Shown: positions 1-6,151 of the stretch, in pieces | Position numbering within the stretch: position 1 is the stretch's first letter | Layout of the letters: each line of letters opens with the position of its first letter | Notes under the pieces: model-generated | What the model saw: the letters and a program-made list of their open reading frames with translations, nothing else | Database searches by the model: none | Told to the model about the DNA's origin: nothing | From: Nitrosomonas eutropha | GTDB lineage: Bacteria > Pseudomonadota > Gammaproteobacteria > Burkholderiales > Nitrosomonadaceae | Reading direction: 5' to 3' | DNA: 7,860 nt | NCBI GenBank assembly: GCA_014584635.1 | Contig: JACTML010000044.1 | Span: 1 to 7,860, forward strand | Position numbers and translations under genes: made by a program

Positions 1-1
1 T

Positions 2-187
2 ACATTGAAAATACTTTTCTGCACCTCAAAAGATGGCATGGCACTGCTACAAGATATGCTAAAAATACCTCTTCTTTCCTGTCATATAGAAGATGGCGTG
101 GATATATCATTCTTTGGGCAGACACCCCGTGACTACATATTATCCGATTGTCCGCAAACCACTCAGCGCAGGACAGTGGATAAATGA
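2..187 (+). CDS. Unrecognised short reading frame, possibly the 3' end of a gene cut by the left edge
   Basis: This frame has no stop codon between the left edge and the TGA at 185-187. The first possible start is a TTG at position 5, with too little upstream sequence to judge a ribosome binding site. From that TTG the product would be 60 residues. It begins with a short hydrophobic beta-like stretch (KILFC) and ends in a polar, basic tail (TTQRRTVDK). I recognise no family, motif, signal peptide or membrane segment. It may be the tail of a longer protein, a small hypothetical protein, or a chance frame. The last 48 bases overlap an imperfect inverted repeat (140-183), which weakens the coding case. 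The tRNA-Asn gene downstream is on the opposite strand. Confidence 0.25.
   Translation, partial: TLKILFCTSKDGMALLQDMLKIPLLSCHIEDGVDISFFGQTPRDYILSDCPQTTQRRTVDK
140..183. repeat. Imperfect inverted repeat between the left-edge frame and the tRNA gene
   Basis: The arms are TTATCC (140-145) plus TGTCC (149-153), facing GGACA (171-175) plus GGATAA (178-183). This gives 6 + 5 paired bases, a 3/2 internal loop and a 17-base apical loop. No T-run follows on either strand, so it is not a standard intrinsic terminator. It lies 42 bases beyond the 3' end of the tRNA gene (minus strand) and over the end of the left-edge frame. It could be a processing or termination hairpin, an operator, or chance. Confidence 0.4.
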
Positions 188-224
188 GTTACTCCGTTAT
201 GATTGCGTAAATATCTGATTTATT

Positions 225-300
225 TGGCTCCCCGACCAGGGCTCGAACCTGGGACCTGCGGATTAACAGTCCGTCGCTCTACCGACTGAGCTATCGGGGA
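225..300 (-). tRNA. tRNA-Asn, anticodon GTT
   Basis: This is a complete 76-base tRNA read on the minus strand with 5' end at 300. It has a 7-bp acceptor stem (TCCCCGA with TCGGGGA), a D arm with GCTC/GAGC, and an anticodon arm with loop CTGTTAA. The T arm is CCAGG/CCTGG around TTCGAGC. The discriminator is G, and the CCA end is encoded in the gene (225-227). The anticodon GTT lies at 267-265 and decodes AAC and AAU. The bottom pair of the anticodon stem (positions 27 and 43) is an A-C mismatch; the other stems pair fully. It appears to be a single-gene transcript with its own promoter. No intrinsic terminator is obvious downstream. Confidence 0.97.
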
Positions 301-327
301 ATATGTGGTAATTACTACAAGCGCGGT

Positions 328-356
328 ATGTTAGACTTTTATAGTGTTCCGGTCAA
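328..356 (-). promoter_or_regulatory. Probable sigma70 promoter of tRNA-Asn with GC-rich discriminator
   Basis: On the minus strand a -35 box TTGACC (356-351) is separated by exactly 17 bases from a -10 box TAACAT (333-328). The next bases, ACCGCGC (327-321), form a GC-rich discriminator. Such discriminators are typical of stable-RNA promoters under stringent (ppGpp) control in proteobacteria. Transcription would start near 321, leaving a leader of about 20 bases before the tRNA 5' end at 300. The boxes and spacing are visible in the sequence; stringent control is inferred. Confidence 0.7.
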
Positions 357-362
357 CTTTTC

Positions 363-390
363 TTGCAGCCAGTTATAGAACTAATATTAT
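363..390 (+). promoter_or_regulatory. Candidate promoter for the xseB-ispA-dxs operon
   Basis: TTGCAG (363-368), a 16-base spacer and TATTAT (385-390) make a plausible sigma70-type promoter on the plus strand. It lies back to back with the tRNA-Asn promoter. It would leave a leader of roughly 115-120 bases before the xseB start. This is the best match I found by eye in the 214-base gap between the tRNA and xseB, but the region is AT-rich and other weak boxes exist. Confidence 0.35.
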
Positions 391-492
391 CAGTCATTGA
401 GCAAAACCGATTTGTTAAAAAGCAATCCTGAATCCAGTTATTTTATTAATTTGATTTAATGACATGCTGAAAGATGGCGTCTGAATTTATAT

Positions 493-504
493 CCTGGAAA
501 CAGG
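493..504 (+). other. Small GAAA-tetraloop hairpin at the xseB ribosome binding site
   Basis: CCTG-GAAA-CAGG forms a 4-bp stem closed by a GNRA-type tetraloop. The 3' arm contains the only Shine-Dalgarno-like bases (AGG, 502-504), ten bases before the xseB ATG. If it folds in the mRNA it would hold this weak site in a helix and lower xseB initiation. The match is short and could be chance. Confidence 0.35.
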
Positions 505-514
505 TTCTATCCAA

Positions 515-781
515 ATGAAAAAAAAGCCAGCAAATATCGAGGAGTCATCGCTCCCTCTACCCCCAAAAAACTTTGAAACAGCTACTACCGAACTGGAGCA
601 GATTGTAGAAAATATGGAAACCGGGCAGATGTCTCTGGAAGAAGCGCTTTCTGCATACAAACGGGGAGTGGAATTGTTACAATACTGCCAAAATATGCTG
701 AAAGATTCCCAGCAGCAGATAAAAATACTTGAGACAGATATATTGAAAAATTTTTCTACTACCGAGCATGATGCCCCCTGA
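515..781 (+). CDS. xseB: Exodeoxyribonuclease VII small subunit
   Basis: The 88-residue product is the small subunit of exonuclease VII. With several copies bound to one XseA large subunit, it degrades single-stranded DNA from both ends into oligonucleotides in the cytoplasm, for mismatch repair and related repair. Family hallmarks are visible: NFETATTELEQIVENMETGQMSLEEALSAYKRG spans about residues 19-50, with the conserved ExG...LEE.L..Y..G pattern. A coiled-coil-prone helix follows (about 51-75). The length is close to the usual 75-85. The N-terminal 18 residues are lysine- and proline-rich and probably disordered; the gene opens with eight A's (518-525). The ATG has only a weak AGG upstream. 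The 3' end overlaps ispA by 14 bases, so the two are probably translationally coupled. xseA is not in the window. Confidence 0.93.
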   Translation: MKKKPANIEESSLPLPPKNFETATTELEQIVENMETGQMSLEEALSAYKRGVELLQYCQNMLKDSQQQIKILETDILKNFSTTEHDAP

Positions 782-1664
782 TTTTCAGCAATGGGCAGCT
801 GAATGCCTCGCTCTGATCGAATCTTTTCTGGAAAAACAACTTCCTGCTGCAAATTGTGCCCCTGCACGCTTGCACGAAGCGATGCGTTATGCAGTATTAA
901 ATGGAGGTAAACGCGTACGGCCGCTGTTATCTTTTGCAGCCGGAGAGCTCAATGGAGCAGATAAAACACGGGTTGTCGCTGCAAGTGCAGCTGTGGAGTT
1001 AATTCATGCCTACTCTCTGGTACACGATGATCTTCCCTGCATGGATAATGATGTACTCCGGCGCGGTAAACCAACCTGTCATATCAAATACGACGAACCG
1101 ACCGCCTTACTGGTGGGGGATAGCCTGCAAAGCCTGGCTTTTCAGCTGTTGGCAGAGTTTACCCTGGCAGAAGATCCGCATATACAGCTGGAAATGATCC
1201 GACATCTTGCATTTGCTGCGGGATCCAGAGGAATGGCTGGAGGGCAGGCAATCGATCTGGACAGTGTCGGCAAAACTCTGAGCCTGCCGGAACTTGAATT
1301 CATGCATATCCACAAAACTGGAGCGCTCATCAGAGCCGCAGTCATACTCGGAGCTCATTGTGGTAATGAACTGAATGAAGATCAGTTTAAGCAGCTGGAT
1401 CATTTTGCCAAATGTATCGGCCTGGCATTTCAGGTAGTAGATGATATTCTTGACGCAGAAGCCTCTACTGCTGCACTGGGTAAAACAGCAGGAAAGGATG
1501 CTGAAAACAACAAACCCACCTATGTTAGTATACTGGGCATCAAACAGGCCCGGGAACTCGCACACGAGCTTCAACAGGAGGCCAGCAGCATACTGAACCA
1601 GTTTGGCCCCGGAGCGCTGCGTTTACAGCAAATCACTGATTTCATTGTACAGCGCGAATTCTAG
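768..1664 (+). CDS. ispA: Farnesyl diphosphate synthase (geranyltranstransferase)
   Basis: This 298-residue enzyme condenses dimethylallyl diphosphate with two isopentenyl diphosphates, via geranyl diphosphate, to C15 farnesyl diphosphate. That is the precursor of quinones, undecaprenyl lipids and squalene/hopanoids. Landmarks are GGKRVRPLL (46-54) and the first aspartate-rich motif DDLPCMD (87-93), which binds Mg-diphosphate. Then come GQAIDL (159-164), KTGALI (183-188), the second motif DDILD (225-229), and GKDAENNKPTYV (242-253). The two-residue insertion in the first motif and the tyrosine five residues before it (Y82) match bacterial type II farnesyl synthases, so C15 is the expected product. 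The length matches E. coli IspA (299). ATG codons at 768 and 771 are both possible starts, the first overlapping xseB. xseB, ispA and dxs form a conserved operon in many proteobacteria. Confidence 0.95.
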   Translation: MMPPDFQQWAAECLALIESFLEKQLPAANCAPARLHEAMRYAVLNGGKRVRPLLSFAAGELNGADKTRVVAASAAVELIHAYSLVHDDLPCMDNDVLRRGKPTCHIKYDEPTALLVGDSLQSLAFQLLAEFTLAEDPHIQLEMIRHLAFAAGSRGMAGGQAIDLDSVGKTLSLPELEFMHIHKTGALIRAAVILGAHCGNELNEDQFKQLDHFAKCIGLAFQVVDDILDAEASTAALGKTAGKDAENNKPTYVSILGIKQARELAHELQQEASSILNQFGPGALRLQQITDFIVQREF

Positions 1665-1730
1665 TTTTCTCGCTATCAATTCAATCTTTACCGATCTTTA
1701 CGTTACTCATTTTCTCAGCTACAAATTCGC

Positions 1731-3575
1731 ATGTATCCATTACTCGATCGCATTGAGATACCCGCACAGTTACGCACATTAAAACGCAGCCAATTACCAC
1801 AGTTAGCTGACGAATTGCGAAGCTTTCTGGTTGAATCCGTAGCAAAGACCGGAGGACATTTGTCCTCCAATCTCGGAACAGTCGAACTGACCATCGCACT
1901 GCACTATATATTCAACACTCCCTTCGATCGACTGGTGTGGGACGTCGGGCATCAAACCTACGCACATAAAATACTGACCGGACGACGCACCGGCATGGCC
2001 CGTTTGCGTATGCGAGGAGGTGTGGCCGGATTTCCCAGAAGAGATGAAAGTGAATACGATGCCTTTGGTACGGCACACTCCAGTACTTCTATCAGTGCCG
2101 CATTGGGCATGGCCGTTGCCGCACAGATCAGCAAGACAAAACAGCATGCCATCGCTATCATTGGAGATGGTGCCATGAGTGCGGGAATGGCTTTTGAGGC
2201 GCTAAATAATGCCGGTGTAATGGATGCAAACCTGCTGGTCATCCTGAATGATAACGATATGTCCATCTCTCCTCCGGTGGGGGCACTCAATCACTATCTG
2301 GCCAAACTGATGTCAGGTCGCTTTTATGCCACAGCCAGACGAGCAGGTGAAAAAATGCTGGGTGTTGTTCCGCCAATGCTGGAATTGGCGAAGCGTGCCG
2401 AGGAGCATGTTAAAGGCATGGTAACCCCGAGTACGCTATTCGAGGAATTTGGCTTTAACTATATTGGTCCGATTGATGGACATGATTTGGATATTCTGCT
2501 CTCCACGTTAAGTAACATCAAACAACTTGACGGACCGCAGTTCCTGCATGTTGTCACACGCAAAGGCAAGGGCTATAAACAGGCAGAAGAAGATCCCGTT
2601 CTCTACCACGGTGTTGGAAAATTTGAACCGGAACAGGGAATTGTGGCAAAGTCATCTGCCAAGCCGGCTTACACCCAGATATTCGGAGACTGGCTATGCG
2701 ACATGGCAGCCCGCGATCCGCGACTGATTGGCATAACACCGGCCATGAGAGAAGGTTCCGGGCTTATCCGTTTTTCCAGAGAATACCCGGATCGCTACTT
2801 TGACGTAGGCATAGCAGAACAGCATGCGGTGACATTCGCCGCCGGCGCAGCCTGTGAAGGATTGAAACCGGTCGTTGCAATTTACTCCACCTTCCTGCAG
2901 CGTGCTTATGATCAACTGATTCATGATGTTGCCATTCAGAATCTGCCAGTTGTATTTGCAATTGACCGAGCCGGGCTTGTCGGAGCAGACGGTCCAACGC
3001 ACGCTGGCAGTTTCGACCTGAGCTACTTGCGTTGTATTCCCAACATCACAGTGATGACACCCGCTGATGAAAATGAGTGTCGCCAGATGCTCTATACCGC
3101 TTTTCAACTCGATACCCCCACTGCCGTCCGCTATCCACGCGGGACAGGACCAGGTGTACAGATAAAACAGGAAATGCAAACGATTTCGCTGGGCAAGGGT
3201 GAAATTCGCCGTCGAGGTACACGTGTCGCACTGCTTGCATTTGGCAGCATGTTGGCCCCTTGTCTTGAAGCAGGAGATGAACTGGACGCTACAGTTGTCA
3301 ATATGCGTTTTGTCAAACCATTGGATCACGAACTGATTACAGCGCTTGCAGCCGAACATGAGCTATTGGTTACCGTTGAAGAAAATACGATCATGGGAGG
3401 GGCAGGCAGTGCCGTACTGGAATACCTTGCCAGTCAGGGCGGAAATATCAGTTTATTGCAACTGGGTTTGCCGGATAATTTTCTTGACCAGGGTGATCCG
3501 GTTGAAATGCTGGCCGACTGCGGGCTGGATAAGACAGGAATCATCAAATCGGTAAAAGAAAGATTATCTTTATAG
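1731..3575 (+). CDS. dxs: 1-deoxy-D-xylulose-5-phosphate synthase
   Basis: Dxs joins pyruvate and glyceraldehyde 3-phosphate with loss of CO2 to make DXP. This is the entry step of the MEP isoprenoid pathway and also feeds thiamine and pyridoxal synthesis. The 614 residues (E. coli: 620) show three transketolase-like domains. The N-terminal domain has GGH (41-43), [17 protein letters not shown] (69-85) and the thiamine diphosphate/Mg motif from GDG (145-147) to NDN (173-175). The middle pyrimidine domain has the catalytic glutamate E363 in GIAEQHAV and [15 protein letters not shown] (412-426). The C-terminal domain spans about 490-610, with VKPLD (528-532). All key residues are present. The gene starts 66 bases after ispA; the Shine-Dalgarno is poor, but the ATG fits the family N-terminus. 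Cotranscription with xseB-ispA is likely, putting the first MEP step and farnesyl synthesis under one control. Confidence 0.97.
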   Translation: MYPLLDRIEIPAQLRTLKRSQLPQLADELRSFLVESVAKTGGHLSSNLGTVELTIALHYIFNTPFDRLVWDVGHQTYAHKILTGRRTGMARLRMRGGVAGFPRRDESEYDAFGTAHSSTSISAALGMAVAAQISKTKQHAIAIIGDGAMSAGMAFEALNNAGVMDANLLVILNDNDMSISPPVGALNHYLAKLMSGRFYATARRAGEKMLGVVPPMLELAKRAEEHVKGMVTPSTLFEEFGFNYIGPIDGHDLDILLSTLSNIKQLDGPQFLHVVTRKGKGYKQAEEDPVLYHGVGKFEPEQGIVAKSSAKPAYTQIFGDWLCDMAARDPRLIGITPAMREGSGLIRFSREYPDRYFDVGIAEQHAVTFAAGAACEGLKPVVAIYSTFLQRAYDQLIHDVAIQNLPVVFAIDRAGLVGADGPTHAGSFDLSYLRCIPNITVMTPADENECRQMLYTAFQLDTPTAVRYPRGTGPGVQIKQEMQTISLGKGEIRRRGTRVALLAFGSMLAPCLEAGDELDATVVNMRFVKPLDHELITALAAEHELLVTVEENTIMGGAGSAVLEYLASQGGNISLLQLGLPDNFLDQGDPVEMLADCGLDKTGIIKSVKERLSL

Positions 3576-3586
3576 TATTCATATTC

Positions 3587-3605
3587 GCAATAAATCAGCA
3601 ATAAA
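3587..3605 (+). repeat. Short direct repeat in the dxs-folE2 gap
   Basis: GCAATAAA occurs at 3587-3594 and again at 3598-3605, a period of 11 bases, close to one helical turn. It lies 12 bases after the dxs stop in the 132-base AT-rich gap before folE2. Two sites on the same DNA face could bind a dimeric regulator, but the motif is simple and may be chance. No Zur-type palindrome, of the kind that often controls folE2 genes, is visible in this gap. Confidence 0.3.
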
Positions 3606-3691
3606 ATTGGTAAACGCCATATTCCCCTGAACAGGTTTTATCAGCGAATAATCCAATAATACTTTTATGCAGCGTCACAACCAGGAAATCT

Positions 3692-3699
3692 GGAGAGGA
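3692..3699 (+). promoter_or_regulatory. Strong ribosome binding site of folE2
   Basis: GGAGAGGA lies eight bases before the ATG at 3708 and fixes that start. It is much stronger than the sites in front of xseB or dxs, which suggests independent and efficient translation of folE2. Confidence 0.75.
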
Positions 3700-3707
3700 A
3701 AATTTTC

Positions 3708-4511
3708 ATGAAAAAACATACTGACCAGCCTATTGCTGACGTACAAGGCTCACTGGATACCAGACATATCGCAATTGACAGAGTCGGAATCAAGGCAATT
3801 CGCCACCCGGTTCTGGTTGCCGATAAAGGGGGCGGCACCCAGCACACCGTAGCACAATTCAATATGTACGTTAATCTGCCACATAATTTTAAAGGGACGC
3901 ATATGTCCCGATTTGTGGAAATACTAAATAGCCACGAGCGTGAAATTTCAGTTGAATCATTTGAGGAAATTCTGCGCTCCATGGTGAGCAGGCTGGGATC
4001 AGATTCAGGCCATATCGAAATGGTTTTTCCTTACTTCGTCAGCAAGTCAGCTCCCATTTCGGGCGTAAAAAGCCTGCTGGATTACGAAATAACCTTTATC
4101 GGCGAAATCAAACAGGGTGATCAATACGTATTCACCATGAAAGTAGTCGTTCCTGTAACCAGTTTATGCCCCTGCTCCAAGAAGATATCCGATTACGGTG
4201 CACACAATCAGCGTTCGCATGTCACCATTTCTGTACGCACCAATAGTTTCGTCTGGATCGAAGACGTCATCAGAATCGCTGAGGAACAGGCTTCATGCGA
4301 ACTGTTTGGGCTGCTGAAACGCCCGGATGAAAAATATGTAACCGAAAAAGCCTACAACAACCCCAAGTTTGTCGAGGACATCGTCCGTGATGTGGCTGAA
4401 ATACTTAACCACGACGACCGGATAGATGCCTATGTCGTTGAATCGGAGAACTTTGAATCCATACACAACCATTCTGCCTACGCACTGATAGAACGCGACA
4501 AACGAAAGTAG
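3708..4511 (+). CDS. folE2: GTP cyclohydrolase IB (FolE2 type)
   Basis: This enzyme converts GTP to 7,8-dihydroneopterin triphosphate plus formate, the first step of folate (and other pterin and queuosine-type) synthesis. It is a cytosolic, tunnelling-fold homolog that replaces the strictly zinc-dependent FolE and can use other metals such as Mn. The 267-residue product fits the family (about 255-300). Visible hallmarks are [11 protein letters not shown] (25-35), GTHMSRFVE (63-71), the cysteine motif [11 protein letters not shown] (151-161) and YGAHNQRS (163-170). Then come [20 protein letters not shown] (197-216) and [13 protein letters not shown] (247-259). The CPC cysteines (154, 156) include the conserved metal/active-site cysteine. 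The start is set by a strong ribosome binding site. The 132-base gap after dxs allows a separate promoter, but I see only weak boxes (TAATAC at 3657-3662). A FolM-like pteridine reductase lies 0.8 kb downstream on the other strand. Confidence 0.96.
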   Translation: MKKHTDQPIADVQGSLDTRHIAIDRVGIKAIRHPVLVADKGGGTQHTVAQFNMYVNLPHNFKGTHMSRFVEILNSHEREISVESFEEILRSMVSRLGSDSGHIEMVFPYFVSKSAPISGVKSLLDYEITFIGEIKQGDQYVFTMKVVVPVTSLCPCSKKISDYGAHNQRSHVTISVRTNSFVWIEDVIRIAEEQASCELFGLLKRPDEKYVTEKAYNNPKFVEDIVRDVAEILNHDDRIDAYVVESENFESIHNHSAYALIERDKRK

Positions 4512-4549
4512 TCAATCAGAAAACTGTTGCACGGTAACAACCTTTAAAA

Positions 4550-4588
4550 ACCGAAGAAATGAATACATTCAATCTCGGTGGATTTTTG
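4550..4588 (+). terminator. Probable intrinsic terminator after folE2
   Basis: ACCGA (4550-4554) pairs with TCGGT (4575-4579). The stem continues through GA/TC and TGAA/TTCA around a TACA loop, with small internal asymmetries. A T-run (4583-4587) begins three bases after the stem. An A-run (4546-4550) precedes the stem, so it could also work weakly in the other direction. It lies 38 bases past the folE2 stop and would separate folE2 from the membrane-protein gene. The stem is imperfect and only moderately GC-rich. Confidence 0.5.
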
Positions 4589-4652
4589 TTCCGGTAGTCT
4601 GAAAGTAACAATTCTCATTTATCTGTTGTCATGATAATCTTTCACGCTTTTC

Positions 4653-4658
4653 AGGAGG
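4653..4658 (+). promoter_or_regulatory. Consensus Shine-Dalgarno that decides the UPF0114 start
   Basis: AGGAGG at 4653-4658 is a perfect ribosome binding site nine bases before the ATG at 4668. The in-frame ATG at 4659 directly abuts this site and cannot be served by it, so 4668 is the likely start and the product is three residues shorter than the longest frame. Confidence 0.8.
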
Positions 4659-4667
4659 ATGATCATT

Positions 4668-5285
4668 ATGCAACAGGGCAACGATACACCGCTTCCTTCA
4701 AAGCGAATATCTTCCATCGCTTATTTTTTGTTTCTATCTCGCTGGCTACAGCTGCCTTTATATTTGGGGCTGGTACTGGCACAGTGCGTTTACGTCTATC
4801 ATTTCTGGATCGAATTATCGGATCTGATTGGTGCAGTGTTCTCTAATCAGAACGCTCTGCAGCATGTTCTTGATATGGTGGCCGTCAAAGGAGCAGAAAA
4901 AACCGGTAACTTGACTGAAACAGCTATTATGCTGGTCGTTTTAGGTTTAATTGATGTGGTCATGATTTCAAATTTACTCATTATGGTAATTATCGGCGGA
5001 TATGAAACCTTTATTTCGCGCATGAATCTTGAAGGTCATCCAGATCAGCCGGAATGGCTATCACATGTTAACGCATCAGTATTAAAGGTCAAACTGGCAA
5101 CCGCCATTATTGGCATCTCGTCAATTCATCTGTTGAAAACATTTATTAACGCTGCCGCCTATGATGAAAAGACACTGATCGCACAGACTGTCATTCATCT
5201 GGTGTTTCTGCTTTCAGCGCTTGCAATCGCATATTGTGACCGAATCATCTCTCAAACCGCTCTGCACTCCGGTGAGCACAAATGA
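4668..5285 (+). CDS. UPF0114 (YqhA-like) inner-membrane protein of unknown function
   Basis: The 205-residue product resembles the UPF0114/YqhA family, a widespread group of small inner-membrane proteins without an established function. Four hydrophobic helices are visible at about residues 24-48, 86-110, 141-161 and 170-190. The family-like RWLQLPLYLGL lies in the first (25-35) and GYETFISRMN follows the second (111-120). A polar loop at 50-85 follows helix 1, and a short charged tail (DRIISQTALHSGEHK) ends the protein. There is no cleavable signal peptide. A perfect AGGAGG upstream implies good expression. The probable folE2 terminator lies before it, so it is likely transcribed alone, and its 3' end faces the pteridine reductase gene convergently across 51 bases. 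The family call is from memory of conserved segments; the function is unknown. Confidence 0.82.
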   Translation: MQQGNDTPLPSKRISSIAYFLFLSRWLQLPLYLGLVLAQCVYVYHFWIELSDLIGAVFSNQNALQHVLDMVAVKGAEKTGNLTETAIMLVVLGLIDVVMISNLLIMVIIGGYETFISRMNLEGHPDQPEWLSHVNASVLKVKLATAIIGISSIHLLKTFINAAAYDEKTLIAQTVIHLVFLLSALAIAYCDRIISQTALHSGEHK

Positions 5286-5336
5286 AAATTAATATGTGCA
5301 CAAAACCAGCAATATTAAAGATTTCGCGGAGATTTC

Positions 5337-6077
5337 TTAAAGGTTAATACTGCGCCCGCCATCAACAGCAATAATCTGTCCGGTAATAAACGGGGCATCT
5401 TCAATCAGAAAACTGACTGCTCGCGCAATGTCATCCGGTTCTCCCACGCGCTTCAAGAGAGTTCTGTCAACAATATGCGCACGTGTTGCTTCGTTCTGCC
5501 ACTCACTTGTCTCCGGCCATAAAATTGGCCCCGGTGAAACCCCGTTGACGCGAATCTCCGGCGCAAGCTCCATAGCCAGCGAACGTGTCAAAGCTGCCAG
5601 CCCGCCCTTGGCTGTATTGTAGATAACATAGCGTCCAAGAGGCTGTTCAGCGTGTATGTCAATGATATTGACGATACATCCCTGATTTTCTTTTAAACAG
5701 GGTGCGGCTGTCTGCGACAAAAACAGTGGGGCCTTCAGATTACTGCCCATCAGATCGTGCCAGGATTGTTCAGTACATTCGCCAATTGGTGTTGGAAAAA
5801 AGCTGGAGGCATTATTAACCAGGGCATCCAACCTGCCAAACCGTAAAATAATCTGGTCAATCAGTGCCGGAATTTTATTGATATCCAGCAAATCAGCCTG
5901 CAGTAATGCAACCGAATCCGGATACTCCCGTTCAAGCTCCTGTTTCAGCTGGTGCGCTTCGACAGATGAACCACGATAATGCACCACCAGCCTGGCACCT
6001 CTGCGGTGTAAACGTCGACAGATAGCAGCCCCCACCCGTCGTGCGCCTCCTGTCACCAGAATTACTTTATCTTTCAC
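5337..6077 (-). CDS. folM: Pteridine reductase, short-chain dehydrogenase (FolM/PTR1 type)
   Basis: This is a 246-residue NADPH-dependent Rossmann-fold reductase of the SDR family. It probably reduces dihydropterins or dihydrofolate to the tetrahydro form, like E. coli FolM and Leishmania PTR1. The nucleotide motif is TGGARRVG (9-16), the pteridine reductase variant TGxxxRxG rather than the usual TGxxxGxG, followed by HYRGS (33-37). NNAS is at 88-91. The catalytic set is D140, Y153 and K157. The 13-residue D-to-Y spacing equals that of PTR1 D181/Y194, and aspartate replaces the usual SDR serine. RVNGVSPGPILWPE (176-189) is also typical. I start it at the GTG at 6077, because the AGGAG (6087-6083) sits five bases upstream; the longer GTG at 6083 overlaps that site. 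It is divergent from the midA-like gene (74 bases). A general SDR activity cannot be excluded. Confidence 0.85.
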   Translation of the reverse strand: MKDKVILVTGGARRVGAAICRRLHRRGARLVVHYRGSSVEAHQLKQELEREYPDSVALLQADLLDINKIPALIDQIILRFGRLDALVNNASSFFPTPIGECTEQSWHDLMGSNLKAPLFLSQTAAPCLKENQGCIVNIIDIHAEQPLGRYVIYNTAKGGLAALTRSLAMELAPEIRVNGVSPGPILWPETSEWQNEATRAHIVDRTLLKRVGEPDDIARAVSFLIEDAPFITGQIIAVDGGRSINL

Positions 6078-6111
6078 GCACACTCCTTCTGTTTACGGCA
6101 CACTTCCGCGC

Positions 6112-6117
6112 TACAAT
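6112..6117 (+). promoter_or_regulatory. Candidate -10 box for the MidA-family gene
   Basis: TACAAT matches the -10 consensus at five of six positions and would start transcription near 6124, about 28 bases before the GTG at 6152. The bases 16-17 upstream (CTGTTT/TGTTTA) are a poor -35 box, so the promoter would be weak or activator-dependent. It lies in the 74-base divergent gap. Confidence 0.3.
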
Positions 6118-6128
6118 CTACCATAAAC

Positions 6129-6146
6129 TTTTTTACAACTAAAAAA
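6129..6146. repeat. Perfect AT-only palindrome between the divergent genes
   Basis: TTTTTTA (6129-6135), a CAAC spacer and TAAAAAA (6140-6146) form a perfect 7-bp inverted repeat. It ends five bases before the GTG start of the methyltransferase gene, where a Shine-Dalgarno would normally sit. It may be a regulator site, an A-tract bend, or an UP-like element for the divergent gene. Confidence 0.5.
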
Positions 6147-6151
6147 TACCC

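Noticed and set aside
225..300. tRNA-Asn as the attachment site of an integrated element
   Set aside because: No second copy of the tRNA 3' end and no integrase or phage gene is present in the window.
518..525. Run of eight A's at the start of xseB as a phase-variable tract
   Set aside because: It encodes the Lys-Lys-Lys start in frame, is short, and a switch in a housekeeping repair subunit is unlikely.
487..867. A 126-codon minus-strand frame across xseB and the start of ispA
   Set aside because: Both plus-strand genes are clear by motif, and the antisense product has no recognisable features.
1107..1574. A 155-codon open frame on the minus strand inside ispA
   Set aside because: It lies antisense to conserved ispA motifs and encodes an implausible Cys/Ser-rich product.
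1682..1701. Tandem-like repeat of ATCTTTAC in the ispA-dxs gap
   Set aside because: It is only two copies of eight bases in AT-rich DNA, with no promoter-like boxes or known site attached.
2694..3359. A 221-codon open frame on the minus strand inside dxs
   Set aside because: It is fully antisense to the well-conserved dxs gene, is very cysteine-rich and low in plausibility, and matches no family. It is a shadow frame.
3559..3571. AAAGA-TTA-TCTTT palindrome at the end of dxs as a terminator
   Set aside because: It is a 5-bp AT-rich stem with a three-base loop and no T-run, so it is too weak, and it lies within the last codons.
4631..4846. Plus-strand frame overlapping the start of the UPF0114 gene
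   Set aside because: It is out of frame with the membrane protein, has no ribosome binding site, and the AGGAGG points to the ATG at 4668.
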